Of a stretch of DNA of 64,000 bases, positions 22,645 through 34,700 are shown piece by piece (the first letter of the stretch is position 1; the number at the start of each line of letters is the position of its first letter). This stretch comes from Paroedura picta (taxonomy: Eukaryota > Chordata > Lepidosauria > Squamata > Gekkonidae): NCBI RefSeq assembly GCF_049243985.1, contig NC_135379.1, positions 12,379,501 to 12,443,500 on the forward strand, written 5' to 3'. Made by a program: the position numbers and the translations under genes. The notes beneath the pieces are model-generated. The model was not told where the DNA came from and ran no database searches. It was given only the letters and a program-made list of their open reading frames with translations.

Positions 22645-22797
22645 ATGAGCAAACTGTCGTTCCGGGCCCGGGCGCTGGACGCGTCTAAGCCGCTTCCCGT
22701 CTTCCGCTGCGAGGACTTGCCCGACCTGGCCGAGTATGCCTCCATCAACCGGGCCGTGCCGCAGATGCCCACGGGCATGGAGAAGGAAGAGGAGTCG
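22645..22797 (+). CDS. EPC1: EPC1 coding exon 1 (residues 1-51)
   Basis: Encodes MSKLSFRARALDASKPLPVF through MPTGMEKEEES, ending in phase 0 at TCG/GTACGT. This is the start of the EPL1 domain. The ATG context is CTAACATGA, preceded one base earlier by the stop of an upstream ORF. GC-rich codon use follows from the CpG island and contrasts with later exons. Confidence 0.97.
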
Positions 22798-25700
22798 GTA
22801 CGTGAGAGACCCCCGCCCGACCCTGCGCCGCCCGGCCGGCCCGGGCCCCGCCATCGCCCCGCGCCCCCGCCGCCGCCGCCTCTGCGCAAGCACAAAATGG
22901 CCGCCATTTTCTCCCCGCTTCCTTCCTCTCCTCGCCGCCCCCCCTCCCCCACGCTCACTCGGGGAGAGGGCGCCGCGCGGAGCCCCGGCAGCCCCGCCGC
23001 CTTGCCTCCGGGGGCGCCCTCCGCCTCGGCCTGGAGCGCCGCCGCCGCGGGCCGGGCTCGCCGCGGCCCCCCGAAAGGCACAAAGGGTGTCACGTGACGT
23101 GGCGGCCGGCCGCCATTTTGTTGTGCCGCTGGTTTCGTTGGGATGGGCCCGAGAGGGTGGCGCGCCGCCGCGCGGACGCTAGGGGGCGCTCGGGAGCCGC
23201 GATGGGGAGCCGGGCGGCCGCCCAGGTGGAGTAGCTTTCCCGGCCGGGGAGCGCGAGTCGGTGACACCCGGGCGGCCACGTGCGATGCGGCGGCAGCGGC
23301 GGCATCCAACGCGGTCCGGGTCTCTCGCGCTTCTGCTTCTCTGCGGCTGGGTCCGAACGGCTGTCGTAAAGTTTGAGGGCGCAGAATGAAAAGGAGAGGG
23401 CAGGGAAACGCGGAAAGCGCCAATGTTGCAGGTGTCCGACGGCCCGCGGTCCCCTCTCCCCTTTCCTTAAGAAACCCACTTCACTGTTGTTGCCCCAAGA
23501 ATAAGGTGACCAGATTGTCCCACTTTTGGAGGGACGTCTGGGGGCACCTGGCAAATTGTACATATGTTGCAAGTAAAAATATACATTTCAATACTATTTT
23601 TGCGTTCTGTGCATTCTATGAAAATTTTTGTTGCTCCATATAGACCAAATTTTAAATCAAGAACACCCCCCCCCCCCCCCCGGTCAATGCTGTCCCGCTT
23701 TACCAATGTTAAAATCTGGTCACCTTACCCAAGAAACACCTGTCGGGTTCAAGTCAGGGAGAGATTGCCTGCAGCATCGCCCCTCCTCGAGTGGGCTGAT
23801 AATTTTTAAAAACAAAGATATAAGAAGAATAATTTTAGAAATGGAAGTGCTTCTGCAGAGTTCAATCCCTTTTTCCTGCTGCCTTTGAGTGACATTTCCG
23901 CGCTAAGGGTTTGTTTAATAGGACGGCTGTGGCATTGTAGTTACAAGTCAATAATTGGAGGGAATGATAGAAATGATACCACTGCCGCTTATCTACCAAA
24001 GTCAACCTGGTGTGGCTGAATTCACTTATTCTGAAGCGGAATAGAATTTAAAGCAGCGACCCGAATGGCTGCAGGGCTGCTGCTGGGTTATAGTGAACTG
24101 ACAGCTTTGCCTAGTTTTCCCATTGCAGCTAAAATGTAGCTGGCATTACCTTTCGAAAGCTGGAAGAACCGGCTGTTAAGTTCTCAGTCGCAACTCAGTT
24201 GTCCAAGAAAGAAACTGTGTACATTTCCAGCTGGCCTGTGTTTTCAGTAAGGTGTTCTATAAAGAGGTGTGTGTCTCCGTAGAAAGTTCACGTAGAAGCA
24301 GGATTTGAACATGTGACAGTCTTTGGAGTTCTTAAACTGTATTTATGAAATACGATAAACTTTTTGTCATGTATTACTAGACGTAGCATACATATATAGT
24401 TTAAAATATAATGATTTTTGGTGTATTTTTTAAAAAGTAGGTAGTTAACTCAAAATAAAGATTGACCACAGAGGAGTCAGTAATGCTCTTGTTAAAAACA
24501 TCAGCATCATTGTCCTTTGATTGAGCAAAATGTCTATAAAGATCTTAAGATTGATTTCTATCACTTATTTTGGCCATCATACAGTGCTGTGAAAGTAAAT
24601 AGAATGGCAGATTTGAGCACGTGAAGAAACAAGTAGCAAAAGTTAGGCAGCACTCCTGCACACAGTTTCTTGGAAGTAAGTCCCATTGAACTCAATGGTT
24701 CTTTCTTCTGAGCACACACAGTTTTCTAACCCAGAATGTCCAGTTCTGTTGTGTTTTCTTTTCGTCCCTCAGTAGCTTGATATTTCTCTCTGTGGAATTA
24801 ATCTTTCCCAAAACATGTGTTTGCATTTTTAATTGCCTTAATTTTAAACTATATATGAGAAACTGAATTGTTCAAGAGGGCTTTTCTACTCAGACAATAG
24901 TATAGCCCTGTACAAAAGACTTTACAGAGTTATTTGGATAAATTACTGGGGACTGTGGTGTGTACTGCTGTGAGTGGTTTGTTTCGCATAATTTAATGTA
25001 TCATGCTAACACATGTCTTGCTTCAGTTCTGGCTTTAGGACATCTGGTTGGCTCCGCAACCCAAATTCTAATTGAATGTCCCATCTTGTTAATTGTATTG
25101 ACTGTGTGATCTGCCTTGAGTCCCAGTGAGAAAGTGAGGCTATAAATAATAATGTAAATAAATAAATTAGTGGAATTGCATTAATACACAGCCTATTATA
25201 TTTGTATATCCTGGTCAAGAAGCAGCTGCGTTTCAAGCCCTGCCCACCAAAATTTACAAGATGGGTCCAAGTGAATGCACACATGTAGTTGTACAAACTA
25301 GCTATCCTTTAAAAAGATGTTAAAGGGGTATAGTATTTTAATAACCGGAAAGACTGCTTGGTGTTTTATCTAGTCATGAGTAGCCAAGAATTAGCATGCA
25401 AACACATTGTAGAATGAGTCTGCAAACTTCTTGTCTACATCCTGTAGCAGGTTCCAAGGAAGAAAAGCTGGCCATGATGTATCTAAAACTTAATCTCCTG
25501 CAGTTTCAGGTGCATCTAATGCCATTAATAGTCTCATATGGACTGTTTATGCACTGGGAACTTCACTCCCCCACCCCCCTGTCAGGAGCACAGATCGGGG
25601 GCTGATGAAGTGCACCAGGCCAAATGCTCCCCCATGTGGGTGCAGGAAGAGGTGTGGCAACTTGCCATGACTAAAACTTCAGCCTGCAGCCCAGCATGAA

Positions 25701-28700
25701 ACCTCCAGTGCATAAACGGTCATGTTCTGATCATTGCATGGGTTTGGGCGACAAGTATTCTAAAGGCAGTTTCCCAGAGCCTATAGTTGTTCATGCAAGA
25801 ATTCTCCTTTATTTGTCAGTGGGAGAAGTAGAATGTGAAGCTTGGTAACTGCTTGAAATGTCAAGAATGCTATATAATCTTAATGAAAACATTCTGAGAA
25901 AGAGCTCTATTATAAGTACTAGTTTTTTCTATAATGAATCTCCACAGTGCAGGTAGAGGAAGTGGTGTGCATTTTGTTTTATAATCTTATGAACTATGCT
26001 GATTGGTTTGATTGTTACAACTTGTTGAATGAAACTCCTCAGTGTAACTATTTATGCAATAGCATTAATTTAAAGTACGTGCTGCTAATATCATAAGCTG
26101 CTAATAGGAAAGGACAAATTGATCCATCTTTCTGTCTTACGTCCTGGAATTGTTTGCTACAGTCCAAAATACGGCTATAGTTGATGGTCTTGAAAACTAC
26201 TAGTAAACTGCAACACCCCCTCCCCCCCCAAAAAAGCTTTCACATAGGCTTCAGATCTGCTCTTGGTCTCAGAATAAAATGTGAGCTTTAGTGTTGACAG
26301 GTTTGTTGCCAAAAAATCAGGTCAAGTGAGGTCCAGAGACAGATGACTCATGCCCCTTTTCCACAAGGGCAAGATCAAATGCCTGCATTAATATGAATTT
26401 CCAAGTGGAAACATGTTTAAATTTCTTTATTTGAGAACTTGGTAGTGGTGGTGGAAAGTGCTGTCAAATCACAGGCAATTCATGGCGATCCCCTGCCAGG
26501 GGCTCATGGGAATTGTAATCCATGAACATCTGGAGGACCACAGGTTGACTTCCCCTGCCCTAGGGTTTTCAAGGCAGAAGATGTTCCGAGGTCATTTGCC
26601 ATTGGCTGCCTCAGCATCGCAACCCTGGAATTCTTTGGTGGCTTCCCCATCCTACTGGTGACCAATGCTGGACCCTGTTTAGTTTTGACTATCTGATCAT
26701 ATTGAACTAACCAGAACAAGGCACTTGAGCACCTGCTGTCAGATTTTGTTCTCTGCCTCATTTGATAGAAGTCTGATTTTTTTGGAACACAATTTCAGCA
26801 TCTGTTTTTAGAACTACCTGACCCTGCAGAAAAAGCCCTTGGCCAAGTAGCCTAGGCTCTTATCAGTATTTTGCTGTTTGGGCTTGAGGAGTGGAAATCT
26901 ATATATACTGAGAGTGCAGAAAAGGGAGTGTGTCATGATTTGAAGGCTCTTCTCTCAGTGGCTCCTCCTGGCCGCTTACATCTTAGTATGCTAGTTTGGC
27001 AGTAACGATCATAGAATCATAGAGTTGGAAGGGGCCATACAGGATCTATTCCAACCCCCTGCTCAACGCAGGATCAGCCCAAAGCATCCTAAAGCATCAT
27101 GCATTCAGTGGGTCTTACTCCCAGGCAAATGTGCATTGGAGCATCTTAATCTTTCACTTACGCTGCTGCAGTGTTTTTCTCTGGCCTCTGTCTCCTACCC
27201 CTTGCACCTCTCCTGCACACTTTCAGTGTGTGGGTCCCTTAGTCTCCCCAGTCATTAGGCATTTCCATTTTGATAACAGACCCTGTATCTATACACATTA
27301 ATTGTTTCAGCTTGTTATGTCACTTTGAACAGTATCTGTAAGCACTCAGTTTTTACGCCTTGCGGGTCATGTGTTCTGATTCCAGAATATGATGCTTTGA
27401 ACTCAGCAAATAGTTTATTTCAATGTCTTCTCATCAGAGCCTCAATAGTAGTAGCATCTGGTCCTTCAATCATGTGCAGAGACAATTTGCATTCCTTGTA
27501 TAATCAAAAATACTTGCATAATTGTGTAAACGACTATAGTAAGAACATCAAAATCAAGTCGTTACCAAGAAACACGAGCCAAATTATGTAGCCATCTTAT
27601 ACTGACCAAATGCCTTCTTAAATGTGTGTCTAGGTGCAGATATGTTTTCCTGAATGTTTTTTTGGGAAAATGTTCCAGAGCAGGGGTAGTCAAACTGCGG
27701 CCCTCCATCTGGGATTCTGAGGCTCTGGAGCAGGGGTAGTCAAACTGCGGCCCTCCAGATGTCCATGGATTACAATTCCCAGAAGCGCCTGCCAGCATTC
27801 GCTGGCAGGGGCTTCTGGGAATTGTAGTCCATGGACATCTGGAGGGCCGCAGTTTGACTACCCCTGCTCCAGAGCCTCAGAATCCCAGATGGCCTCTGGC
27901 CATCCTCCCAGAATTGCAGGTTATCTTCACTACATAGATCAGTCCCACTGGAGAAAATGGTTGGTTTGGAGGGTATACTCTGTGTCATTATACTCCGCTG
28001 AAGTACTTGTCCTCCCCAGGCTCCATCCCCAAATCTCTAGGAGTTCCCAACCTGTGTCTGGCAAGCCTAATACTCCCCATCTCCCACTGGTGGGCAGGAG
28101 GGGCCTGGCAAGTGTGCTCCATACTGACAAGGTCTTCATATAAGGAAGATGCTTGTATGGGTTTGAATGTCCCAGGCTATGTAGGCATATAGAAGTTGAC
28201 CTCACTGCCTTGAATTAGTTGAATTACTGCCTAAAAAACTAGGCAATAGAAGCGAATCCTGTTACAACAAGTTTTCAGGGTTAGTTCATAACTTAAGTTG
28301 CAGGTTCATAGCTTAACATAGCATAGTATTACATAACGTATATATAACTAGTATAACATAGTAACATAGCATGAATGTTACTGCCCATCTCCCTTGTTCA
28401 TTACTTGCCATCATGATCCATGAGGTAGTGGATTATATTAGACTAGAGATAAAGGTGCAAATGCCAACCTTTGAAAAGTCTGAAAGAAATGCCTGCATGG
28501 GAATCAAGTGCTTTCCAGCGGTTGAAGCTAATAACTTGTTGCTCCAGAGCAAGGTGTGCTACCATGAAAGGCAGAATAACAGTACTTGTAGGCATGCTAA
28601 AACAAGCAGGTGACCCATGAAACTCACGTGTGATGGGAACCCCATTCCCTCCTTCTGCCAGCCCGGCTCAAGCAGTGACAGTGGCTCAGAGTCAGGCAAT

Positions 28701-31700
28701 CACCCTTTCCACTCCCTGCCCCCCCCCAAACAGTTCCACATTGATCCACAGAGAAACTTACTGGTATAAGAGCGGAGGGAATCTCATCCACTTTCCTCCT
28801 CCTTTGCCTGCTTGCCAATCTGATCTTCCCTCTAATACTGCCTGCCTGCCCCTCTGACCACAGTCCTCCTTGATACTCTGTCTGCCTACCCAGCAGACCT
28901 TCCGCATCTCATCCTCCCTGCAACTTTGTAGAGATGAGGAGGGATGGCTTCCATTTTCCTGCCCACTTCCAGTACCTCTGCGTATCTGACTGATGCAGTG
29001 GCGGTTCCCCCTCTATCTTCCACTTGTGTCAGGTTGACAGAGGAATGTTGCCTATGTCTCTGCAGGTGCAGACAATGCTCCTCTGTTTGGAGAGATCCCC
29101 CCCCTTTAACTTTTCAGATAATTATCTGTGTTTTCTCGTCATAAGAATTACCATAATCTGCAGTTGGGGGCCACATTGAATGTTCAATGTAAGGATGTTA
29201 ACTTGGGAGCGTGTGCATTCTGCCACCTCTGTTGTGGATCTTGACACAAAAAGACAGTGTATAGATGTTTTATGATCCTGTTGTGCAAATGGACTAAAGA
29301 AAAGCTAATCTGGCCAAAGTTTGAAATGTTTTCCCACAGACTCCCAGAGGAGCTTGGGAAAATGTTATTGGTATGCTTCAGCAGCTTTCTGAGATTCAAG
29401 CTAATCATGTGTTTGACTTGACTCCAGTTATTGTGTATCTCAGGATATAATTAAACTTCTCAGTTATTTTTCTTGAATGTCACCTTTGCCCATCTTGTGC
29501 TTGGTTCCGTTCACTTGACCAGCACGTCCTCAACGCATACATACCAGTGAAGAGAATGGAATGCTGCGTTAGGCAACAGTCTGAACGTATTCAGAATCAG
29601 TCCAGCACAAAGATTAAGGAACTTTCCCCGACACCAACCAAGTAAATATAAAAATGCCACCCCCATTCCCCATGCCTTCCAAAAACTCCCCATCACATTT
29701 TATGCAGGAAAACATGCACACACAAAACTGCAATTAAAGCCTGATTAAAGCAGTCTGGAAAAGTTTTATCCTTTGCCAAAAATAAATTAAATTGATATCT
29801 CTCGCCATTCTTTTTTACATGTAGCCAGGATCCGAGTATTTTTCATGTCTGTTGTTTGTAAAATAACTCTTGTTCCCAATACGTTCTTGACAGAATCTTC
29901 CCACCCTTCCTTCACATGTTTTCCCCTCCACCACAGTACAATTTAAAATGTTCTTGATACCAGTTTTTAAAAAGGATAGTGATAAGCACACATACACAAG
30001 TGAGGCAAAAATGCTTAAAGGGACAGCAGTGATACCTATAGTGTTATCACAAAGAAGATCTAAAGTTTCCTCATAGATTTCTACTTTTTCTTGTTCAAAT
30101 GCCATGTGTTCTCTCACTGCAAATGTTATGAACCCCCTCCACACACGCACATGCACTCTAAGGCAGGGGTAGTCTGTGGCCCTCCAGATGTTCATGGTCT
30201 ACAATTCCCATGAGCCCCTGCCAGCATGTTATTAATTCCCTTGATGATGGACTGTTCTGGCTTACAGCTTCCAGAATACTCTGGAAGTGAAAACAATCCT
30301 TTTTTTTGGCTACTAATTTTGAAGGCTCATGTGCCAAGTATTACACATGCACACCTTTCAGGCTTACTAAGCAAGGTGATTATCTTATTGTTGACTAACT
30401 GCTCAAGTATAAAATGCTAACCACAAATTGCTTGGATTGATTCTTAATGGGATTCTAATTTAAGAAGCATGATTGACAAGATAATCTATGGTATCTTGCT
30501 TTTAAATATTACGTGTTCTAGGAATACACCAGTGTTATAAATATATCAGCAACCATGTGTGTTGTTTTGTGGTGCCAATTGATGATCTCTGAAATGAAGA
30601 TGATACAGAATGCAGCTGCTAGGGTCTTCACTGGTACACCTTGGATGGCCAATATCCAAACGGTGCTGAGGCAGTTGCATTGGTTGCCAGTTCTGACCTG
30701 GATCAAGTTCAAGGTCCTGGTTTAACCTTTAAGGCCATCCACAGCTTGGGCCCTACATATCTGAGAGACTGCTTGTGTCCTTATGCCCCCCCCCCCCCCC
30801 CACAGGGCTCTTTGCTCTGAAGGTACCAATCTGTTAGAGGTCCCTGGCTCGAGATAAATATTCCTGGCCTTGAGTCAGGCCAACCTGGTGGAATGAGTTC
30901 TCAGGAGAGGTGAGAGCCCTGATGGAACTATCAGCATTCCACAGGGCCTGTAAAATGGAGCTTTTCCGCCAGGTCTTTGGTTGTGGCTGGGTAGTGGTTA
31001 GGCGTGCAGACTTCTAATCTGGTATGCTGGGTTTGATTCTGCACTCCCCCACATACAACCAGCTGGGTGACCTTGGGCTCGCCACGGTACTGATAAAACT
31101 GCTCTGACTGAGCAGTGATATCGGGGCTCTCTCAGCCTTACCCACCTCACAGGGTGTCTGTTGTGGGGAGAGGAAAGGGAAGGCAACTGTAAGACGCTTT
31201 GAGCCTCCTCCAGGTAGAGAAAAAACAGCATATAAGAACCAACTCTTCTTCTTCTTCAGATCAGGCTACACTAGATGATCGAGCAGACTCCCTGATGGCT
31301 GTCTGCAGAGTAGAGGAGGGAATTTCACTAGTTTGATGTTTTATTGGGGCTCTGGTTTTAGGGGAGGAGTTTTATATTGGGGGTATGACTTTTCTGTAAC
31401 CTGCCTTGAGCTTCGGAATAAGGGGGGCTATAAATTGAATAATAATTAAAAGTGGATTGCATCAAATGGGCAGGTTCTCTGGGAAGGTGATGTCGACAGT
31501 TTAAACATTAATTACATATATAACATGATTTAAATGAGTCTTTCAAACATTGCTCAGGAGAACTGTAAGTTTTTGGAGAATTGTAGAACATTTGGAATCA
31601 AAATATTTCAGGGAAAGCTTGTCCCCATGGACACCTATGTTGTATCTGTAGGCTCTGTACCTGCTGATATGTTCACTGATACCCATTTGATTCATCCCCA

Positions 31701-34700
31701 AAGCAAGTTGCAAGTGTTGGCTTTCTTCTACTTCATTGGAAGAGCAGTTGTTCCAGAAGGATGAGGAGGCATCCCCTTTGAGTCTCCAGGAAATAGCTGT
31801 AATAGGATACTTGGCCTGTAACCTGTCACATTTTGACTAGTCCTGGTACCTTGAAGCAGCTGTTTTATGGTGGCACCCGCTCCTCAAAATTCCCAAAGGG
31901 TTAACAGGATTGTTGACGGCTGCCATAGGTTGTTTGTTTGATATGTACTAGACTGTTGTGGGGCATGTGTGATTGCCATATTGTGGTGGTGATGGTGAAG
32001 CTCTTAGGCAGCCAGCGGCCTATGATTGAGACTACGTGAGTCAAGGAGATAAGTGGACCTGAGAAATACATTGAAATATAATTGCTTCAAAATTAAAGAC
32101 CACCAGACCCTCAGAGCATCATGTGATGTTATAAGCTGCTTAGAAATCAATATTAGAGGAAGTGTGGTGGTAAAATGGGCTTAATAATTTGAAGGACTCT
32201 TGAGTGTGCTATAAGCTCATGTACTCCTGTGCCCTGTCTGTCAATCCATCTTCATTTTCCTCTCCTCCCATTTAGTTTTTCATCTTCCTTTCTTAATTTG
32301 CCTGACCATGGTTGCAGTATACTTACCTGAACTGGAAAGATCAAAGTTGAAAGTATTTGAAACATGGGATCTGAATTCAGACTCTGACTACTAATTTCAG
32401 TTATGAACGAAGATGCCAACCTCAAAAATATGTGATCCTCTTTCTGCTGAACTAATTTCCTCTTACATCATAGTTTTATTGAGTTCTGACACTTTCCTTT
32501 CCCCCTCCCCTTAAATTTTAGGAACATCATCTCCAGCGGGCTATTTCAGCACAGCAGGTATATGGAGAGAAGAGGGATAATATGGTCATACCAGTCCCAG
32601 AGGCAGAAAGTAATATTGCTTATTATGAATCTATATATCCTGGAGAATTTAAGATGCCAAAGCAGCTTATTCACATACAGCGTGAGTATATATATTTTTA
32701 TGACTGAATATTTAGTCCCTGTGTCTAAGTCCTGCAGAAACCAACTGACTCATTCTGGCAAAGAGCTTTTAGAAGGCAGTATATGAAAGAATAAATGTAA
32801 ATAGTTTCACACTTGCTGGCAGACATGCTCAGAAGTACAGTTCCCAGAGTTTACCAGGAGCTATGGATAAAGAGTCTCTTGTGGTGCAGAGTGGTAAGGC
32901 AGCAGACATGCAGTCTGAAGCTCTGCCCATGTGGCTGGGAGTTCAACCCCAGCAGCCGGCTCAAGGTTGACTCAGCCTTCCATCCTTCTGAGGCCGGTAA
33001 AATGAGTACCCAGCTTGCTGGGGGGGTAAACGGTAATGACTGGGGAAGGCACTGGCAAACCACCCCGTATTGAGTCTGCCAAGAAAACGCTAGAGGGCAT
33101 CACCCCAAGGACCCAGTGCTTGCACAGGGGATACCTTTACCTTATGGATAATATTTATCCCAGACATTGAGAAAAGGAAGACAGACAAGTAGAGGATGGT
33201 CAAAAGCTTTCTGTTTCTTGACTGCCTACTGGAGTTTTAGGATGCTTTGGGCTGATCCTGCGGTGAGCAGGGAGTTGGACTAGATGGCTTGTATGGCCCC
33301 TTCCTACTCTGTGATTCTGTGATTCTGCTGCCACTCCCTATCAGGAGTGTGACTGTTTTCGTGTGAAGAAACCGGAGATCAGCAGTTCTCTGAGGCCACC
33401 CAGGACCCCTTGGCGCTCTTGATGCTATAGAACAATCTTTCCCAACCTTTTTACCATTGAGAAACCCCTAAAACATTCTTCAGGCTTCGAGAAAGCCCAG
33501 CAATGGCACAGTCGTGCAGAATATGGTTGGGAAACAGAGCTGTGGACATGTCCACTCAGGGTCCCTCCCCTTCCCACCCACTCAAGGCCCATCATTGGCC
33601 ATTTGGTGTGGGGGTAGGTTGACATGACCAATGTTTAACAAATTTTAAAAATGTATAAAAATTAAATTCCCACCCATTCGGTGAAACCCCAAGGTTTCAC
33701 AGAACCCTGATTGACAACAGCTGACGTAGAGTGTGCCATCGTGTTCAAAACGTTTGGATCCCCCTTGGATGAAATGATTCTGTATCTTCAAATACCAGTT
33801 TGCCAAGGCAATCTGGAGAGGATCTCTTTCATCATAGCTAATTCTTAGAAATGAATATCACTGACTTTAATTGGGCCTACTCTCAAGTATCTGTGGATAT
33901 GATTGCAGCCTCAGAAGGGGGAAGAAAGCGCAGCTGCTATCAAGCTTAATAGCAAGGGTTATTGCAACCAGTGCTTCAAATCACATGACGGCTTTGTTGC
34001 GATTTGATTTTTAATTTATGGGGTAAAACATCTTGGATAAGTTTTATATAGAAGTGTGATTTAAATATTTTAGATGAAAGGAAATACTCTTGTTGAATAC
34101 TTCCGTTTTGCAGGGGATGTGATAAACCTGGGGTAGTCAAATTGCGGCCCTCCTGAGGTCCATAGACTACAATTCCCATGGGAATTGTAGTCCATGGCCA
34201 TCTGGAAGGGCGCAGTTTGACTACCCCTATGGTAAAGCATTGTTCTTCAGTAGTTAGCAGTAGAGATTGGCCAGACCAGTCGGAGTAGCAAACAAACCCC
34301 CCCAAAAAAAATTGATGCAAAATTGGTGGTGGGTTAATCATGAACAGGGAATTGCAGGGGATGGAAAAGATGAGAGCCAGTTTGGTGTAGTGGTTAGGAG
34401 TGCAGACTTCTAATCTGGCATGCCAGGTTCGATTCTGTGCTCCCGCACATGCAACCAGCAGGGTGACCTTGGGCTCACCATGGCACTGATAAAACTGTTG
34501 TGACCAGGCAGTGATATCAGCGCTCTCTCAGCCTCACCCACCCCACAGGGTGTCTGTTGTGGGGAGAGGAATGGGAAGGCGACTGTAAGCCGCTTTGAGC
34601 CTCCTTCGGGTAGGGAAAAGTGGCATATAAGAACCAACTCTTCTTCTTCTTCTTCTGATTCTCTGAGTGGGACATGCACCTGACAATACATGGGAATGCT

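Larger units (their letters stand above)
21780..23450 (+). promoter_or_regulatory. EPC1: EPC1 CpG-island promoter
   Basis: A dense CpG block spans the presumed start region, 5' leader, exon 1 and the first 650 bases of intron 1. I see no TATA box. YY1-type GCCGCCATTTT motifs lie at 22901-22910 and 23109-23118, the first facing an AAAATGG to form a palindrome at 22894-22910. A perfect GTCACGTGAC E-box is at 23089-23098 and runs into TGACGT. The start site cannot be fixed from sequence but should lie in about 22.2-22.5 kb. The profile suits a housekeeping promoter. Confidence 0.8.

Noticed and set aside
21985-22893. 302-codon open frame on the minus strand across the CpG island
   Set aside because: It overlaps EPC1 exon 1 and its GC-rich leader. 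Arg/Gly/Ala-rich content and overlapping long frames on both strands are the usual effect of high GC, and no family motif is present.
22530-23423. 297-codon open frame on the minus strand
   Set aside because: Same reason. It is antisense to EPC1 exon 1 and composed of low-complexity Gly/Arg/Pro sequence.
27731-27866. Hairpins resembling microRNA precursors in palindromic elements
   Set aside because: The arms are a repeated transposon family found many times in the window. Hairpin form alone does not support a microRNA call.
30600-30790. Possible host gene fragment with an NAAARV...LHWLPV reading
   Set aside because: This is the standard C-terminal end of an L2-clade LINE protein and is followed by an L2-type 3' end.
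32881-32965. Possible tRNA genes at the SINE heads (also 922, 13977, 34368, 63686)
   Set aside because: A and B boxes are recognisable but the cloverleaf is not kept, and each head continues into a shared SINE tail with target duplications.
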